Of a stretch of DNA of 64,000 nucleotides, positions 33,201 through 37,180 are shown in pieces. Where the stretch lies: contig OZ025256.1 of the NCBI GenBank assembly GCA_964019135.1, forward strand, positions 3,927,249 to 3,991,248, in the 5' to 3' direction. The position numbers and the translations under genes were made by a program. The notes beneath the pieces are model-generated. The model was given only the letters and a program-made list of their open reading frames with translations. It was not told the DNA's origin and made no database searches. Source of the DNA: Arenicola marina. Taxonomy: Eukaryota > Annelida > Polychaeta > Arenicolidae. Positions within the stretch are counted from its first letter, which is position 1; the number at the start of each line of letters is the position of its first letter.

Positions 33201-35258
33201 ATGTGGACAGGTTATACATACAGGGCGAATGTAAAGCACACATTGAACATTCACATCATATACTCCATGTGGACAGGTTATACATACAGAGCGAATGTAA
33301 AGCACACATTGAACATTCACATCATATACTCCATGTGGACAGGTTATACATACAGAGCGAATGTAAAGCACGCATTGAACATTCACATCATATACTCCAT
33401 GTGGACAGGCTATACATACAGGGCGAATGTAAAGCACACATTGAACATTCACATCATATACTCCATGTGGACAGGTTATACATACAGAGCGAATGTAAAG
33501 CACGCATTGAACATTCACATCATATACTCCATGTATACAGGCTATAAATACAGAGCGAATGTAAAGCACGTATTGAACATTCACATCATATACTCCATGT
33601 GGAGAGGCTATACATACAGAGCGAATGTAAAGCACGCATTGAACATTCACATCATATACTCCATGTGGACAGGCTATACATACAGAGCGAATGTAAAGCA
33701 CGCATTGAACATTCACATCATATACTCCATGTGTACAGGCCATACATACAGAGCGAATGTAAAGCACGCATTGAACATTCACATCATAAACTCCATCTGG
33801 ACAGGCTATACATACAGAGCGAATGTAAAGCACGCATTGAACATTCACATCATATACTCCATGTGGACAGACTATACATACAGAGCGAATGTAAAGCACG
33901 CATTGAACATTCACAACATACTTCATGCATACAACATGTGTGCAGCCTATATATGTACAGTGCATTTTAAGTACATATTGAGCATCCACAAATTGCTTTA
34001 ATTGTACAAACCAGTACGTGTACGAATATTGGATACTGTCAACGTCATTTAACGGTTCGAGATATTTTGTTCTTCCATGTTAATTTTTTGTAATTTGGGA
34101 TAAATCATGATGATTAAAAGGTTGGTTGGCTTTAATGGGGAGGCTTTCACCTGAGCAGGTCATATTTGCACAGGGAGGATAAGACCCACGCGCCTAGCTG
34201 CCGCTTGGGCTTACATAACAGAACACACTCGGAAATATCCAAACGCGCGGCCCTAGAGCGCTCGCTTTGAGTGCTCTGGCCACCTGAGAGCCTAACGGCA
34301 CGTGGATTGGTGGTTCGAGCCCCGATGTGGCCATGTACCTCTGTGTGGTCGCAGGATAAAGATCTCATGTCCTTCTTCGCAAAGAGTAGGAGGTTATCCC
34401 CGGAGACATGGCTCCGCTCTCCCTTCCTTCTCCCATTGACGCGATATGACCAAAAGTGGTTGAAGCGTTCTGAGTATACAACCAAACAGCCGACCACGCG
34501 CTGCCAACTAGGCCACATTGCGACTCAGTATTGATGACGTGTTCTTCCTCTCTAGATCCGGATGAAACCAGATCTCCAGAGCGACGAGTACCGGATCCTC
34601 GACTTCCTGATCCAGAAAGCCAAACAGTGGTTGAGTCCGCGTCGGCAGGACAAAGGTCATAACTTACAAGGTCATAACTTACAAGGACATAACTTGCAAG
34701 GTCATAACTTACAAGGTCATAACTTACAAGGTCATAACTTACGAGGTCATAATTTACAAGGTCATAACTTACAAGGTCATCACTTACAAGGTCATGACTT
34801 ACAAGGTCATAATTTACAAGGTCATAACTTACAAGTTGGATTTGCTCTCCATATTCAAGTTCAGTTTAGAGTTCATTTGTATATATGTATCTATACCATA
34901 AAAACGGGAAGGTATTTTGTAAGTTAAGATACTCAACTCATGATGTAGACCGGCTGCGTCAATCTGGTATATTATAGGCCTACATGCGTATGTATCAGTT
35001 GTCATTGTTTTTTTGTGTGGAAACAGTGCTCTCTTCTCTGAAAGAACTATTGTTACTGTCATTTTCAACGTTTCTTTCCGTATTTTAGGGCCGGGCGAAG
35101 ATCGTAATCTTGCTGGTGCCGGTCGCCATAATTCTCGACCGTGCCTTCCCCTGGTGGCGGACGAGATGACACAGTGCTCAGCGAAAGATCGTATCGACCT
35201 CTGCGATGAACTGAACTTGCGCATTGCCGCGCTCGACCGCATGCTGTCACTGCAGTAG
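3048..35258 (+). CDS. Polycystin-1-family receptor/channel gene, 26 exons, 5' part outside window
   Basis: This is a polycystin-1-like membrane protein (PKD1/PKD1L/PKDREJ/suREJ group), expected at the plasma or ciliary membrane and often partnered with a PKD2-type channel. The joined exons give 5,267 nt, which after the initial split codon is 1,754 codons plus TAG. Every junction is phase-compatible with GT/AG ends. Domain order: end of REJ module (exons 1-2), linker (exons 3-12), GRRRRAL plus GPS cysteines (exons 13-14), TM1 (exon 14), PLAT (exons 15-16), TM2-5 (exons 17-18), TM6 (exon 19), polycystin domain with WLDNYTRAVFLEFT (exons 20-21), channel core (exons 22-24) and tail (exons 25-26). 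Exon 1 starts inside a codon, so the N-terminus is upstream. Colinearity with human PKD1 from GPS to pore is clear by eye. The exact orthology (PKD1, PKD1L1, L2, L3 or a lineage-specific copy) is not resolved. Confidence 0.93.
4213..5437. mobile_element. Non-autonomous DNA transposon with GGGGCCAGTTTCACGAA ends
   Basis: Perfect inverted ends GGGGCCAGTTTCACGAA sit 1,225 bp apart, with many subterminal cttcgtacga blocks at both ends and no transposase frame. It interrupts another repeat: the flanks gcgatctcccgg and gggcgttacgcttgcgcc are adjacent in the uninterrupted copy at 19276. The target duplication is short (about 3 bp, CCT). Confidence 0.85.
4983..5137. mobile_element. Short inverted-repeat element inside the 1.2-kb transposon
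   Basis: The outer arms aatagcgcgagttttgc and gcaaactcgcgctatt, and inner arms ttcattttcattatc and gataatgaaaatt, form a compact MITE-like fold. Confidence 0.6.
5438..5545. mobile_element. Right half of the interrupted GATCTCCCGG MITE
   Basis: gggcgttacgcttgcgccat, cctctgccccacgtcaaatt and the following sequence match 19287-19390 closely. The left end is at about 4199-4212. The rest of the element is missing. Confidence 0.72.
5597..5811 (+). mobile_element. Family A SINE
   Basis: The head is gccgcctcgatagctcagtg, with B box ggttcgagccccg and body tcgcaggataaagatcccat, followed by a decayed tail. Part of the region between A and B boxes is missing compared with the copy at 50058. Confidence 0.85.
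6247..6487 (+). mobile_element. CGACA-type MITE copy
   Basis: It starts cggggtctggacgggataaa and ends cacccttccagatccctta, with internal runs of gacattgacccccaaattcc. Similar ends are inverted. Confidence 0.62.
7089..7352 (+). mobile_element. Family A SINE with 9-bp target duplication
   Basis: The head is agccgccttgatagctcagt, with the B-box region ggttcgcgccc and tail cctgaatctacaacc followed by (aacc)n. It is flanked by ACCAAATCC at 7080-7088 and 7353-7361. Confidence 0.88.
7390..7500 (+). mobile_element. Family A SINE body fragment
   Basis: Diverged sequence (gcaaagagtaggcgtttact, ggagacatggttcctctcaa) matches the body of family A without the tRNA head. Confidence 0.5.
8055..8190 (-). 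mobile_element. tRNA-derived SINE (family B)
   Basis: On the minus strand: cttagctcagttggtacgca (A box) and caggtcgtgggttcgcgccc (B box). The acceptor stem does not pair as in a functional tRNA. Confidence 0.7.
8399..8678. mobile_element. CGACA-type MITE, best copy
   Basis: The ends ggggtctgg and cagacccc are inverted repeats. The interior alternates gcgacacgcgacacagacat, cgacattcgacactgagaat and similar phased CGACA motifs, then a C run. No coding potential. Confidence 0.7.
8721..8980 (+). CDS. PKD1-like exon 2: REJ module part
   Basis: The acceptor is cattcaccag and the donor is gtaaaa; start phase 1, end phase 0. It contains VSCNGWEDDG, corresponding to the ECTGWHDAED stretch of human PKD1, then PPGDANNDYTLVVKVTV and TSVTITVQ, the closing beta-strands of the REJ/FN3-like fold. 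No frame break. Confidence 0.9.
8983..9230 (+). repeat. Minisatellite just inside intron 2
   Basis: The unit is about 27 bp, built on tgaccttggtgtaagtagg, with three close copies followed by diverged ones. It starts within a few bases of the exon 2 donor, and each close copy carries a donor-like GTAAGT. Confidence 0.8.
9845..10027 (+). CDS. PKD1-like exon 3: linker with internal 36-bp duplication
   Basis: The acceptor is ttattcggacag and the donor gtgtgt; phase 0 at both ends. It encodes IDPATKDLSDMVSGF, then two adjacent copies of the 12-residue block FLDLDPAQALL(R/N). The DNA copies at 9886-9921 and 9922-9957 are nearly identical. This linker lies between REJ and GPS. Confidence 0.82.
10066..10373 (+). 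repeat. Minisatellite carrying copies of the exon 4 acceptor
   Basis: The unit is about 40 bp, with seven copies ending at the true exon 4 boundary. Each copy includes ttgtattgtacag, the same acceptor used by exon 4, followed by gtgtggtcggccatgatg. That resembles the first 20 bases of exon 4 (gtgttggggcccatgctg). Confidence 0.9.
10374..10511 (+). CDS. PKD1-like exon 4: linker
   Basis: The acceptor is ttgtattgtacag and the donor gtaacg; phase 0 at both ends. It encodes VLGPMLAKIVSISTGV to LDPTVGSFGTK, part of the helical linker preceding the GPS in polycystin-1 proteins. Confidence 0.82.
10518..10620. mobile_element. G-rich MITE-like fragment
   Basis: It begins with CAGGGGCGGATCTAG and continues into a long G run. 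Similar sequence with a matching inverted end is present at 38683-38853. Only one clear end is visible here. Confidence 0.4.
11394..11481 (+). CDS. PKD1-like exon 5: linker, donor duplicated
   Basis: The acceptor is gcttcacttgcag. It encodes STTLTFVSDMVDRMNIS and ends at AACC|GTGAGC in phase 1, joining exon 6 as a Gln codon. A 27-bp tandem copy gives a second identical donor after 11508, also in phase 1. Its use would add nine residues. Confidence 0.75.
11465..11518 (+). repeat. 27-bp tandem duplication spanning the exon 5 donor
   Basis: Two adjacent identical copies occupy 11465-11491 and 11492-11518, each containing AACCGTGAGC. The length is a multiple of three, so either donor keeps the frame. 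Confidence 0.9.
11723..11835 (+). repeat. 31-bp minisatellite with TGACGTAGG
   Basis: There are three full copies plus a partial copy of a unit containing cagtttgatgacgtagg and aagaacgt, inside intron 5. The TGACGT core is shared with other arrays in the window. Confidence 0.9.
11997..12053 (+). CDS. PKD1-like exon 6: short linker exon
   Basis: This 57-bp exon has acceptor ccctcactccccag and donor gtaagg, phase 1 at both ends. It encodes VLALQSSIIGLTQDGRVT. It is accepted because it keeps the frame between exons 5 and 7. Confidence 0.75.
12085..12376 (+). repeat. GACGAG-type pentameric satellite
   Basis: Degenerate repeats of gacga/gacta/gacct motifs (agacgagacc) fill nearly all of intron 6. 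Confidence 0.88.
12426..12541 (+). CDS. PKD1-like exon 7: charged linker
   Basis: The acceptor is gctgtgttcgtag, chosen because it gives phase 1 to match exon 6. An earlier tatag at 12388 would give phase 0. The donor is gtgagt. The exon encodes AIQKAAEAELDQDVPV and an acidic/basic stretch ending ERRKQEQAEL, likely helical. Confidence 0.75.
12585..12640 (+). repeat. Partial copy of exon 7 3' end with its donor
   Basis: About 50 bp matching exon 7 bases 12492-12541 (ggatgcaccaagacctggag and following) recurs 93 bp downstream and ends in CTG|GTAAGT. That donor is a better consensus match than the original GTGAGT. Confidence 0.88.
13166..13297 (+). CDS. PKD1-like exon 8: linker
   Basis: The acceptor is ttctcctttaag and the donor gtaggc; phase 0 at both ends. 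It encodes VRKTLQTFENMLKKLPDEM to LSVTLDKGK. The donor is immediately followed by a minisatellite that repeats it. Confidence 0.82.
13298..13885 (+). repeat. 25-bp minisatellite made from the exon 8 donor
   Basis: About 22 copies of ggcatgctggcaaccc plus acacaggta. The array begins exactly at the exon 8 donor (gtaggcatgctgg), and nearly every unit carries CACACAG|GTAGG or a GTAAGC variant, so each unit resembles both an acceptor and a donor. Confidence 0.93.
13904..14029 (+). CDS. PKD1-like exon 9: linker
   Basis: The acceptor is tttgttctaccag and the donor gtacac; phase 0, 42 codons. It encodes AKDLDGASYSTSRSSVV, then KVTDALLNSAQDAGEAD and ALVVQ. Confidence 0.85.
14150..14330. mobile_element. 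G-rich MITE-like fragment in intron 9
   Basis: A long G/C-run element ends with CTGGATCTGCCCCTG, the inverse of the CAGGGGCGGATC end found elsewhere. It lies about 20 bp before exon 10. Confidence 0.4.
14350..14472 (+). CDS. PKD1-like exon 10: linker
   Basis: The acceptor is acgttattatccag and the donor gtacgt; phase 0, 41 codons. It encodes VAYSAINMFSLDET to DAILELDNFN. Confidence 0.85.
14514..14834. mobile_element. pogo/Tigger-like MITE with TA target duplication
   Basis: The inverted ends are CAGTGGAACCCCGCTTTAAG at the left and AATAGAGGGGTTCTACTG at the right, flanked by TA on both sides. It is 321 bp with no transposase frame. The TIR style and TA duplication fit the pogo/Tigger group of Tc1/mariner. 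Confidence 0.78.
15095..15250 (+). repeat. 22-bp minisatellite with AGTGACGTAGA
   Basis: About six copies of tagtgacgtagagctccaca lie in intron 10 just upstream of exon 11. The unit carries a TGACGT core. Confidence 0.9.
15317..15496 (+). CDS. PKD1-like exon 11: beta-rich linker before GPS
   Basis: The acceptor is gtttgtccgccag and the donor gtgtgg; phase 0, 60 codons. It encodes MAVAVDQVGGEED, NMTNATVDDNTGMVYLHV and ILRPGEAEDPGLGFQ. Two N-glycosylation sequons (NMT, NAT) agree with an extracellular location. Confidence 0.86.
15612..15778 (+). repeat. 21-bp minisatellite in intron 11
   Basis: About seven copies of ttgcattcattgcaataaat. Confidence 0.92.
15885..16357 (+). repeat. Array of exon 12 acceptor copies
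   Basis: About eight units of 55-65 bp precede the true acceptor. Each has a pyrimidine-rich cccgcccctccccctgacag or a close variant. The first unit continues with GTCTATTTGAAGAT, a near copy of the exon 12 start GTCTATGTGAAGAT. Confidence 0.92.
16358..16526 (+). CDS. PKD1-like exon 12: extracellular segment before GPS
   Basis: The acceptor is cccccgacag and the donor gtgagt; start phase 0, end phase 1. It encodes VYVKMGAEDAVLDKPNV, FPNYSRTDPWQLVIPGD and PPGMYLGILPV. Segments of this kind directly precede the GPS in polycystin-1 proteins. It also has NYS and NVT sequons. Confidence 0.88.
16560..16885 (+). repeat. Degenerate tandem repeat, about 60 bp unit
   Basis: Five diverged copies contain ccatgcaatcgaaacagaaa and an agacatattatcaccaatga tail, in intron 12. 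Confidence 0.75.
17030..17130 (+). mobile_element. tRNA-derived SINE fragment (family B)
   Basis: A B-box-like sequence (caggtcgtgggttcgcgccc) follows a degraded A-box region. The same family is seen in reverse at 8055-8190. Confidence 0.55.
17255..17455. mobile_element. GGGCCC-ended MITE
   Basis: It starts at gggccctt and has internal alternating blocks of catgtcgcatgtcga and A-rich spacers. It is related to the better preserved copy at 57388-57608. Confidence 0.5.
17555..17705 (+). repeat. Three tandem copies of the exon 13 acceptor
   Basis: Three 70-71 bp copies of tgtggcgacagacggtgat plus cggaggctgggggcgtgagt occur with acag acceptors at 17564, 17634 and 17705. The third is the real exon 13 start. 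The copies include about 25 bases of exon 13 coding sequence. Confidence 0.92.
17706..17893 (+). CDS. PKD1-like exon 13: tetrabasic site and GPS first half
   Basis: The acceptor is tgtgccgacag and the donor gtgagt; start phase 1, end phase 0. It encodes DSEAGGGRRRRALGAEE, a furin-like tetrabasic site, then PAFGFSAAFSRCRAWDE and DMWEGDTCK. These hold the first GPS cysteines and tryptophans (C-x-x-W, W, C). NGT and NGS sequons are present. Confidence 0.9.
18822..19070 (+). CDS. PKD1-like exon 14: GPS second half and TM1
   Basis: The acceptor is ctctcgcgtcag and the donor gtcagt; phase 0, 83 codons. It encodes VSESSTLNQTVCDCSRMS, the GPS C-x-C pair. Human PKD1 has CLCNHLT here, so the cleavage tripeptide reads R-M-S instead of H-L-T. 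The first membrane helix LLAILLVYLLLAVW follows, then a basic cytoplasmic stop (ARRADRRDVEK). Confidence 0.92.
19115..19840 (+). repeat. 21-bp TGACGTAA minisatellite, split by a MITE
   Basis: About eight copies of agtggtcagataatgacgta run to 19275 and resume at 19782-19840 after an inserted MITE. The core TGACGTAA is an ATF/CREB-type site sequence. Confidence 0.88.
19276..19781. mobile_element. GCGATCTCCCGGCAGAGGGCG MITE with 8-bp target duplication
   Basis: This 506-bp element starts at gcgatctcccggcagagg and ends cgccctctgcaggcagtg, an imperfect inverted end. It is flanked by AATGATGT at 19268-19275 and 19782-19789. The duplicated 8 bp belongs to the minisatellite it landed in. Eight-bp duplications are typical of hAT elements. 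There is no transposase frame. Confidence 0.82.
20009..20179 (+). CDS. PKD1-like exon 15: PLAT domain first half
   Basis: The acceptor is atatatgttttgcag; phase 0, 57 codons. It encodes YYKVSVYTGLRKHAGTKS, KVFFILGGKYGDTGVRAM and DDGKNK, matching the start of the PLAT/LH2 sandwich (YEILVKTGW...GTTAHVGI in human PKD1). The exon-proximal donor GTTGGA is weak. Many better copies follow in the adjacent array. Confidence 0.92.
20130..20905 (+). repeat. Tandem copies of the exon 15 3' end and its donor
   Basis: Some eleven units of about 70 bp each hold gtccgggccatggacgacgg plus caagaacaag and a donor (GTAAGG, GTGAGA, GTGAGG or GTCAGA), separated by G-rich spacer. The exon part is the last 40-45 bases of exon 15. 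Confidence 0.95.
21034..21194 (+). CDS. PKD1-like exon 16: PLAT domain second half
   Basis: The acceptor is cgtcgcgttgcag and the donor gtaaaa; start phase 0, end phase 2. It encodes ASIRVFILSTERPLGTLSF, IRLWHDDSGKSAHAGWFL and DKVVFEDL, matching human PKD1 IRVWHDNKG...AWFLQHVIVRDL. Confidence 0.94.
21899..22703 (+). CDS. PKD1-like exon 17: post-PLAT region and TM2-TM5
   Basis: This is the largest exon (805 bp), with acceptor ccctcctcctctccctccag and donor gtacac; start phase 2, end phase 0. YFFLCSRWLALDEDDGQVD matches the end of PLAT. HLWLSVAARPSKSSFTRLQR matches human HIWLSIWDRPPRSRFTRIQR. Membrane helices: CIVTLLFSTMVVNAMFY, a paired LLLSVFSALIVVPINTVIV, WWMIYVAWTVALATTAVS, and the start of LFLATAESILVIQPVK. 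A loop between them (about 90 residues) ends in a basic KKRWWKKK. Confidence 0.95.
22704..24240 (+). other. Intron 17 first part, no gene recognised
   Basis: No splice-supported coding sequence. It contains G and C homopolymers near 23695 and 24080 and a short direct duplication around ttttgtaggtgtctatttta (23900-23970). Confidence 0.5.
23505..23590 (+). mobile_element. Family B SINE fragment
   Basis: Decayed tRNA-like head (cagatcaacaggtcggggtt) and body (aagtttcatcctgtcctatg). Confidence 0.4.
24241..24815 (+). repeat. 140-bp higher-order TGACGT repeat before exon 18
   Basis: Four copies of a 140-bp unit (landmark aataatcattgcgtcataat at 24361, 24501, 24641 and 24781) are themselves built from ctgttccactgcgtcatgac monomers. 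They include the full palindrome TGACGTCA and end 20 bp before the exon 18 acceptor. Confidence 0.92.
24835..24967 (+). CDS. PKD1-like exon 18: end of TM5 and acidic loop
   Basis: The acceptor is catgctattgcttcag and the donor gtcagt; start phase 0, end phase 1. VVMVAVAMAILFKTLE continues the helix from exon 17 (QPVK). An acidic loop follows (EDDDDDADAAKNATPAADEE). In human PKD1 the equivalent ends PDEDDTLVE. Confidence 0.88.
25000..25246 (+). mobile_element. tRNA-derived SINE (family A) with 10-bp target duplication
   Basis: The tRNA-like head has an A box (gtagctcagtgggtta) and a B box (ggttcgagccccg), followed by the family body and a tail ending cctgaatatacaacc. It is flanked by CCCCTCCATT at 24990-24999 and 25247-25256. 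It is inserted 33 bp after exon 18. Confidence 0.9.
25394..26775 (+). repeat. 22-bp TGACGTTT satellite after exon 18
   Basis: About 60 copies of tttgttccactgcgtcatga plus cg. A recurrent variant (tcttttcaactacgtcacaa) marks higher-order units. The monomer is the same as in the array on the other side of exon 18. All + frames stay open because of the repeat, which is not coding evidence. Confidence 0.95.
27021..27268 (+). CDS. PKD1-like exon 19: cytoplasmic segment and TM6
   Basis: The acceptor is attatgccaacag and the donor gtacgg; start phase 1, end phase 0. SLEKSRQKRVYERRMW precedes the helix LLEVAFYFLFLLLICFIAW, then GSLYGMNQSISDLV. This equals human PKD1 KEEARKVKRLHGMLRSLLVYMLF... leading into the TOP domain. 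Confidence 0.92.
27391..27560. mobile_element. G-rich MITE-like element in intron 19
   Basis: Begins cagggccgaatccaggaatt, followed by G runs and internal aaaattgcgaccggagcatc. It is similar to elements near 14150 and 38683. Confidence 0.4.
28124..28298 (+). CDS. PKD1-like exon 20: start of polycystin (TOP) domain
   Basis: The acceptor is atgccgttgccag and the donor gtgagt; start phase 0, end phase 1. It encodes FTVWAWLQEKAIPAVFF, then YLGDATNYRVGPLRLRQL and RVKP. The GPLRLRQLRVKP segment matches human PKD1 GPPRLRQVRLQE, the first strand of the TOP domain. Confidence 0.93.
28268..28850 (+). repeat. Tandem copies of the exon 20 3' end and donor
   Basis: More than ten units repeat gaagccag|gtgagtgtgg, several preceded by ctcaggctgaggcggctccg, which is the last 30 bases of exon 20. 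Almost every unit keeps the CAG|GTGAGT donor. Confidence 0.95.
28893..29269 (+). CDS. PKD1-like exon 21: polycystin (TOP) domain core
   Basis: The acceptor is taaccctcttccag and the donor gtcagt; start phase 1, end phase 0. It includes YGGGGYVADLGTTRSQAL and EHNWLDNYTRAVFLEFTTYN, matching human PKD1 YDSGGYVQELG...LHNWLDNRSRAVFLELTRYS. Cysteines (SCDT, IIQCNED) and N-glycosylation sequons are present. Confidence 0.96.
29887..30202 (+). CDS. PKD1-like exon 22: end of TOP domain and first channel helices
   Basis: The acceptor is atctatccgctag and the donor gtaagt; start phase 0, end phase 1. VEYLFEFPAIGGVFLFPRV corresponds to the LEFPAAGRAL / LVEFPATGG motif of PKD1 and PKD2. The helix VVIAQLVYVGLIVYFLV follows, then RKAYMADPWNYLEISLIG, where the W-N/D beginning S2-S3 is typical of polycystins. 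Confidence 0.95.
30203..31306 (+). other. Intron 22, AT-rich, with a partial internal duplication
   Basis: No gene is seen. Two diverged copies of a segment around taccagggcat (near 30400 and 30550) suggest an old tandem duplication of about 155 bp. Confidence 0.6.
31307..31640 (+). CDS. PKD1-like exon 23: S4-S5 and pore
   Basis: The acceptor is attttccacttccag and the donor gtgatg; start phase 1, end phase 2. It encodes TNFMAFSAYDEVYSYLIG, VKFLRLLRFNKHVNHFAS and TLRLCRKELCYFGITVLIM, matching PKD2 KLFKFINFNRTMSQLSTTM. The pore segment is SLYAMMLGRFNFHIM, where PKD2 has ILGDINF: Arg replaces the filter Asp. Confidence 0.95.
31664..31866. mobile_element. CGACA-type MITE copy in intron 23
   Basis: It has internal cgacattcgactttgacccc and gaggatctgaaaaaacgaca, ending cttccagaccccta. 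Same family as 8399-8678. Confidence 0.6.
32403..32499 (+). CDS. PKD1-like exon 24: S6 helix
   Basis: The acceptor is tgtccattacag and the donor gtacgg; start phase 2, end phase 0. It encodes NLGAPFFMVFVFLVYFTT, then VNLFLGIIGTAYHD, the pore-lining helix (PKD2 LLNMFLAIINDTYSEV). Confidence 0.94.
32555..33965 (+). repeat. 66-bp minisatellite in intron 24
   Basis: About 21 copies of a 66-bp unit containing gcgaatgtaaagcacgcatt and catatactccatgtggacag. As 66 is divisible by three, long open frames (up to 489 codons) arise on both strands by chance of the unit. Confidence 0.96.
34250..34486 (+). mobile_element. Family A SINE, 5'-truncated, in intron 24
   Basis: It contains cacctgagagcctaacggca, the B box ggttcgagccccg and the tail ttctgagtatacaacc. 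The A-box end is missing. Confidence 0.82.
34556..34655 (+). CDS. PKD1-like exon 25: cytoplasmic tail
   Basis: The acceptor is ttcttcctctctag; start phase 0, end phase 1 at CAAAG|GTCATA. It encodes IRMKPDLQSDEYRILDF and LIQKAKQWLSPRRQDK. AYHD|IRMKPDL aligns with the post-S6 region of PKD1/PKD2 (TYSEVKSDL). Confidence 0.85.
34641..34838 (+). repeat. 15-bp repeat starting on the exon 25 donor
   Basis: About thirteen copies of aaggtcataacttac start exactly at the exon 25 boundary AAAG|GTCAT. Each unit therefore carries another AAG|GTCAT. Confidence 0.93.
35089..35258 (+). CDS. PKD1-like exon 26: C-terminus and stop
   Basis: The acceptor is tttccgtattttag, entering in phase 1 and ending at TAG. 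It encodes GPGEDRNLAGAGRHN, then AKDRIDLCDELNLRIAALD and RMLSLQ. The last 25 residues have heptad-like hydrophobics, consistent with a short coiled coil as in the tails of polycystins. Confidence 0.83.
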
Positions 35259-35600
35259 AAGCAGCCATTCTTCCCTCGGCGACTTCGCAAACCTGGGGGA
35301 CAATCTCCAAAGGGGACCAGACTGGGGCCCGCTAAGGGACCCTTCTATCCGGAGAGGCGATCAAGTTCCGTTAGCGGGAGAAGCTACGGTTGCTTATACG
35401 CAATCACAGAACAGTGTGTAAAACAAACTTTAAGTTGCACAAGACCGGCCGGTCTTGTTAGACAGCAAATACACTCGACCGGATGTGGTATCACTCGACC
35501 AGATGTGGGCAAGCAGAGTGAAGACCCCCCCCCCCCCGCCTCACACACACACATAGCAAAAACTTAAGCAATTACCTGCCTTATGTAGGACATCAACTGA
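35259..35600 (+). other. Probable 3' UTR of the PKD1-like gene
   Basis: It follows the TAG. It includes a perfect 20-bp palindrome, acaagaccgg plus ccggtcttgt, at 35439-35458. No clear AATAAA is seen; an ATTAAA lies near 35670. Confidence 0.4.
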
Positions 35601-36080
35601 TCTGTGCACGTAAAAAGAATGGTTGTGAAGGTGTATATATTAATGGTCTTCCCCAATGTAATGCAGTTAATATTAAATTTGCAGTGATACTGTGAAAGGA
35701 AGGAACACTGTTGGTCGAATGCAGATATTGTTGAATGTTGAAAGGATTTAAATATCGACAATTTCTACAAGTAGTACCATATTACAAATATCTGGGTATT
35801 TTATTCTGTTCGAGGTTGGTCTGGGTGAAGCCCAAGGGGACCCTCGCATCACAGTTAGGTAAAGCGATCAGACTTATAAAGCAGATTATTGAGAGTGGTG
35901 AAGGGTTTAGACGTTAAGCAATATTTTGAACTTTTTGGAAAGATGATGAAGCCAATATTAACTTATGGAACATAGTTCTGGGGATATGATGTTAGAGATC
36001 GTATTGAAATGGTTCATACTAAATATTGTAGATATGTTCTGAGCGTACCAATGCCTGATGATCTCGGAGGGGGACTGTTA
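35600..36080 (+). mobile_element. LINE reverse-transcriptase remnant
   Basis: Broken frames read VVPYYKYLGILFCSRLVW, LASQLGKAIRLIKQI and MMKPILTYG, then DRIEMVHTKYCRYVL. These match the YLG and post-RT ILTYG...VQ.KF motifs of non-LTR retrotransposons. In-frame stops and a frame change show that it is dead and 5'-truncated. Confidence 0.75.
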
Positions 36081-36224
36081 TACGAATCTGGTGGGGGGCT
36101 ATGGTTCCGTGGGTGCCTCTTGATGCCTGAGGGAGCAGACATTCGTGATGAAAAAGATACCCTTATAGAGCGAATATTTGAAAACTTACGACCGCGGGGG
36201 GGGGGGGGGGGAGGGGCTGGTGTG

Positions 36225-36425
36225 ACAATACCGTCACAGTTGCTTACAGAATATATAAATTTTGCCATAATACTGGTATTGTTGCTTATAGAATATATAA
36301 CTGGTGTCATAACACACGTAATGTTGCTTATATAATATATATAACCTGGTGTCAAAATACTGTTATTGTTGCTTATATAATATATAACTGGTGCCAAAAT
36401 ACTGGTACTGTTGCTTTTAGCATAT
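36225..36425 (+). repeat. 47-bp tandem repeat
   Basis: About four copies of ttgcttatagaatatataac with tggtgtcataatactg. Confidence 0.85.
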
Positions 36426-36734
36426 CGCCGCTTTTTTTGTATTTAAAACACTTTTAAACATGATTTATTTAACGAGATTCCCCTGAAAGGGATTGCCATC
36501 TGGCAGGGTCGCCGATTGCGTCATAGGTTGCCTATGATATATTGTGTATAATACGTACGGGCGCTTATATATAGCTATAACTGGTGTTGAAAACGTTACG
36601 ACGTCGACTCGCGCGGCAACATATACTACTAGGCAGCGCGGAATCAAGAGGATGATTTGAACGGAAACTATCTGCATGTTTCTTATGGAAGACGATCGAA
36701 GCCAAAATTCGACATGCTTCATCGTACACTACAT

Positions 36735-37180
36735 TAATTTGTAACTTATGGATTAAACATTCGAGCATTCTATTCACATCTGTTTTGTAATTTGTTGATT
36801 CAACATTCTAGTATTACACACTTAATTTGTAACTGATGGATTCAATACTCAAGTATTCTACACTGCATTTGTAACTTGTTGATTCAACATTCCAGTATTC
36901 CACGCTTGGTTTGTATCTTGTCGATTCAACATTGTTTCAGGCTTAATTTGTAAGTTATTGATGCAACATTGCAGAGCTCTACACTTAAGTTGTCATTTGC
37001 TGATGCAATATTCCAGTATTCCACGCTTAATTTGACTTGTTGATTAAACATTCCGTTATTCCACACTTAATGTGTAACTTATGGATTCAACATTGCAGTA
37101 GTCCACACTTCATTTGTAACTTATTAATTTAACATTCCGGTGTTCCACGCCTTATTTGCAACTTTCTTGATTTTGCAATT
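36735..37180 (+). repeat. Degenerate tandem repeat, about 46 bp
   Basis: Around nine diverged copies of acttaatttgtaacttgttg and attcaacattccagtattcc. Confidence 0.82.

Noticed and set aside
32387-34001. Long open frames (489 and 472 codons) on both strands
   Set aside because: They are read-through of a 66-bp tandem repeat; 66 is divisible by three, so all frames without a stop in the unit stay open. No splice or domain evidence beyond the real exon 24.
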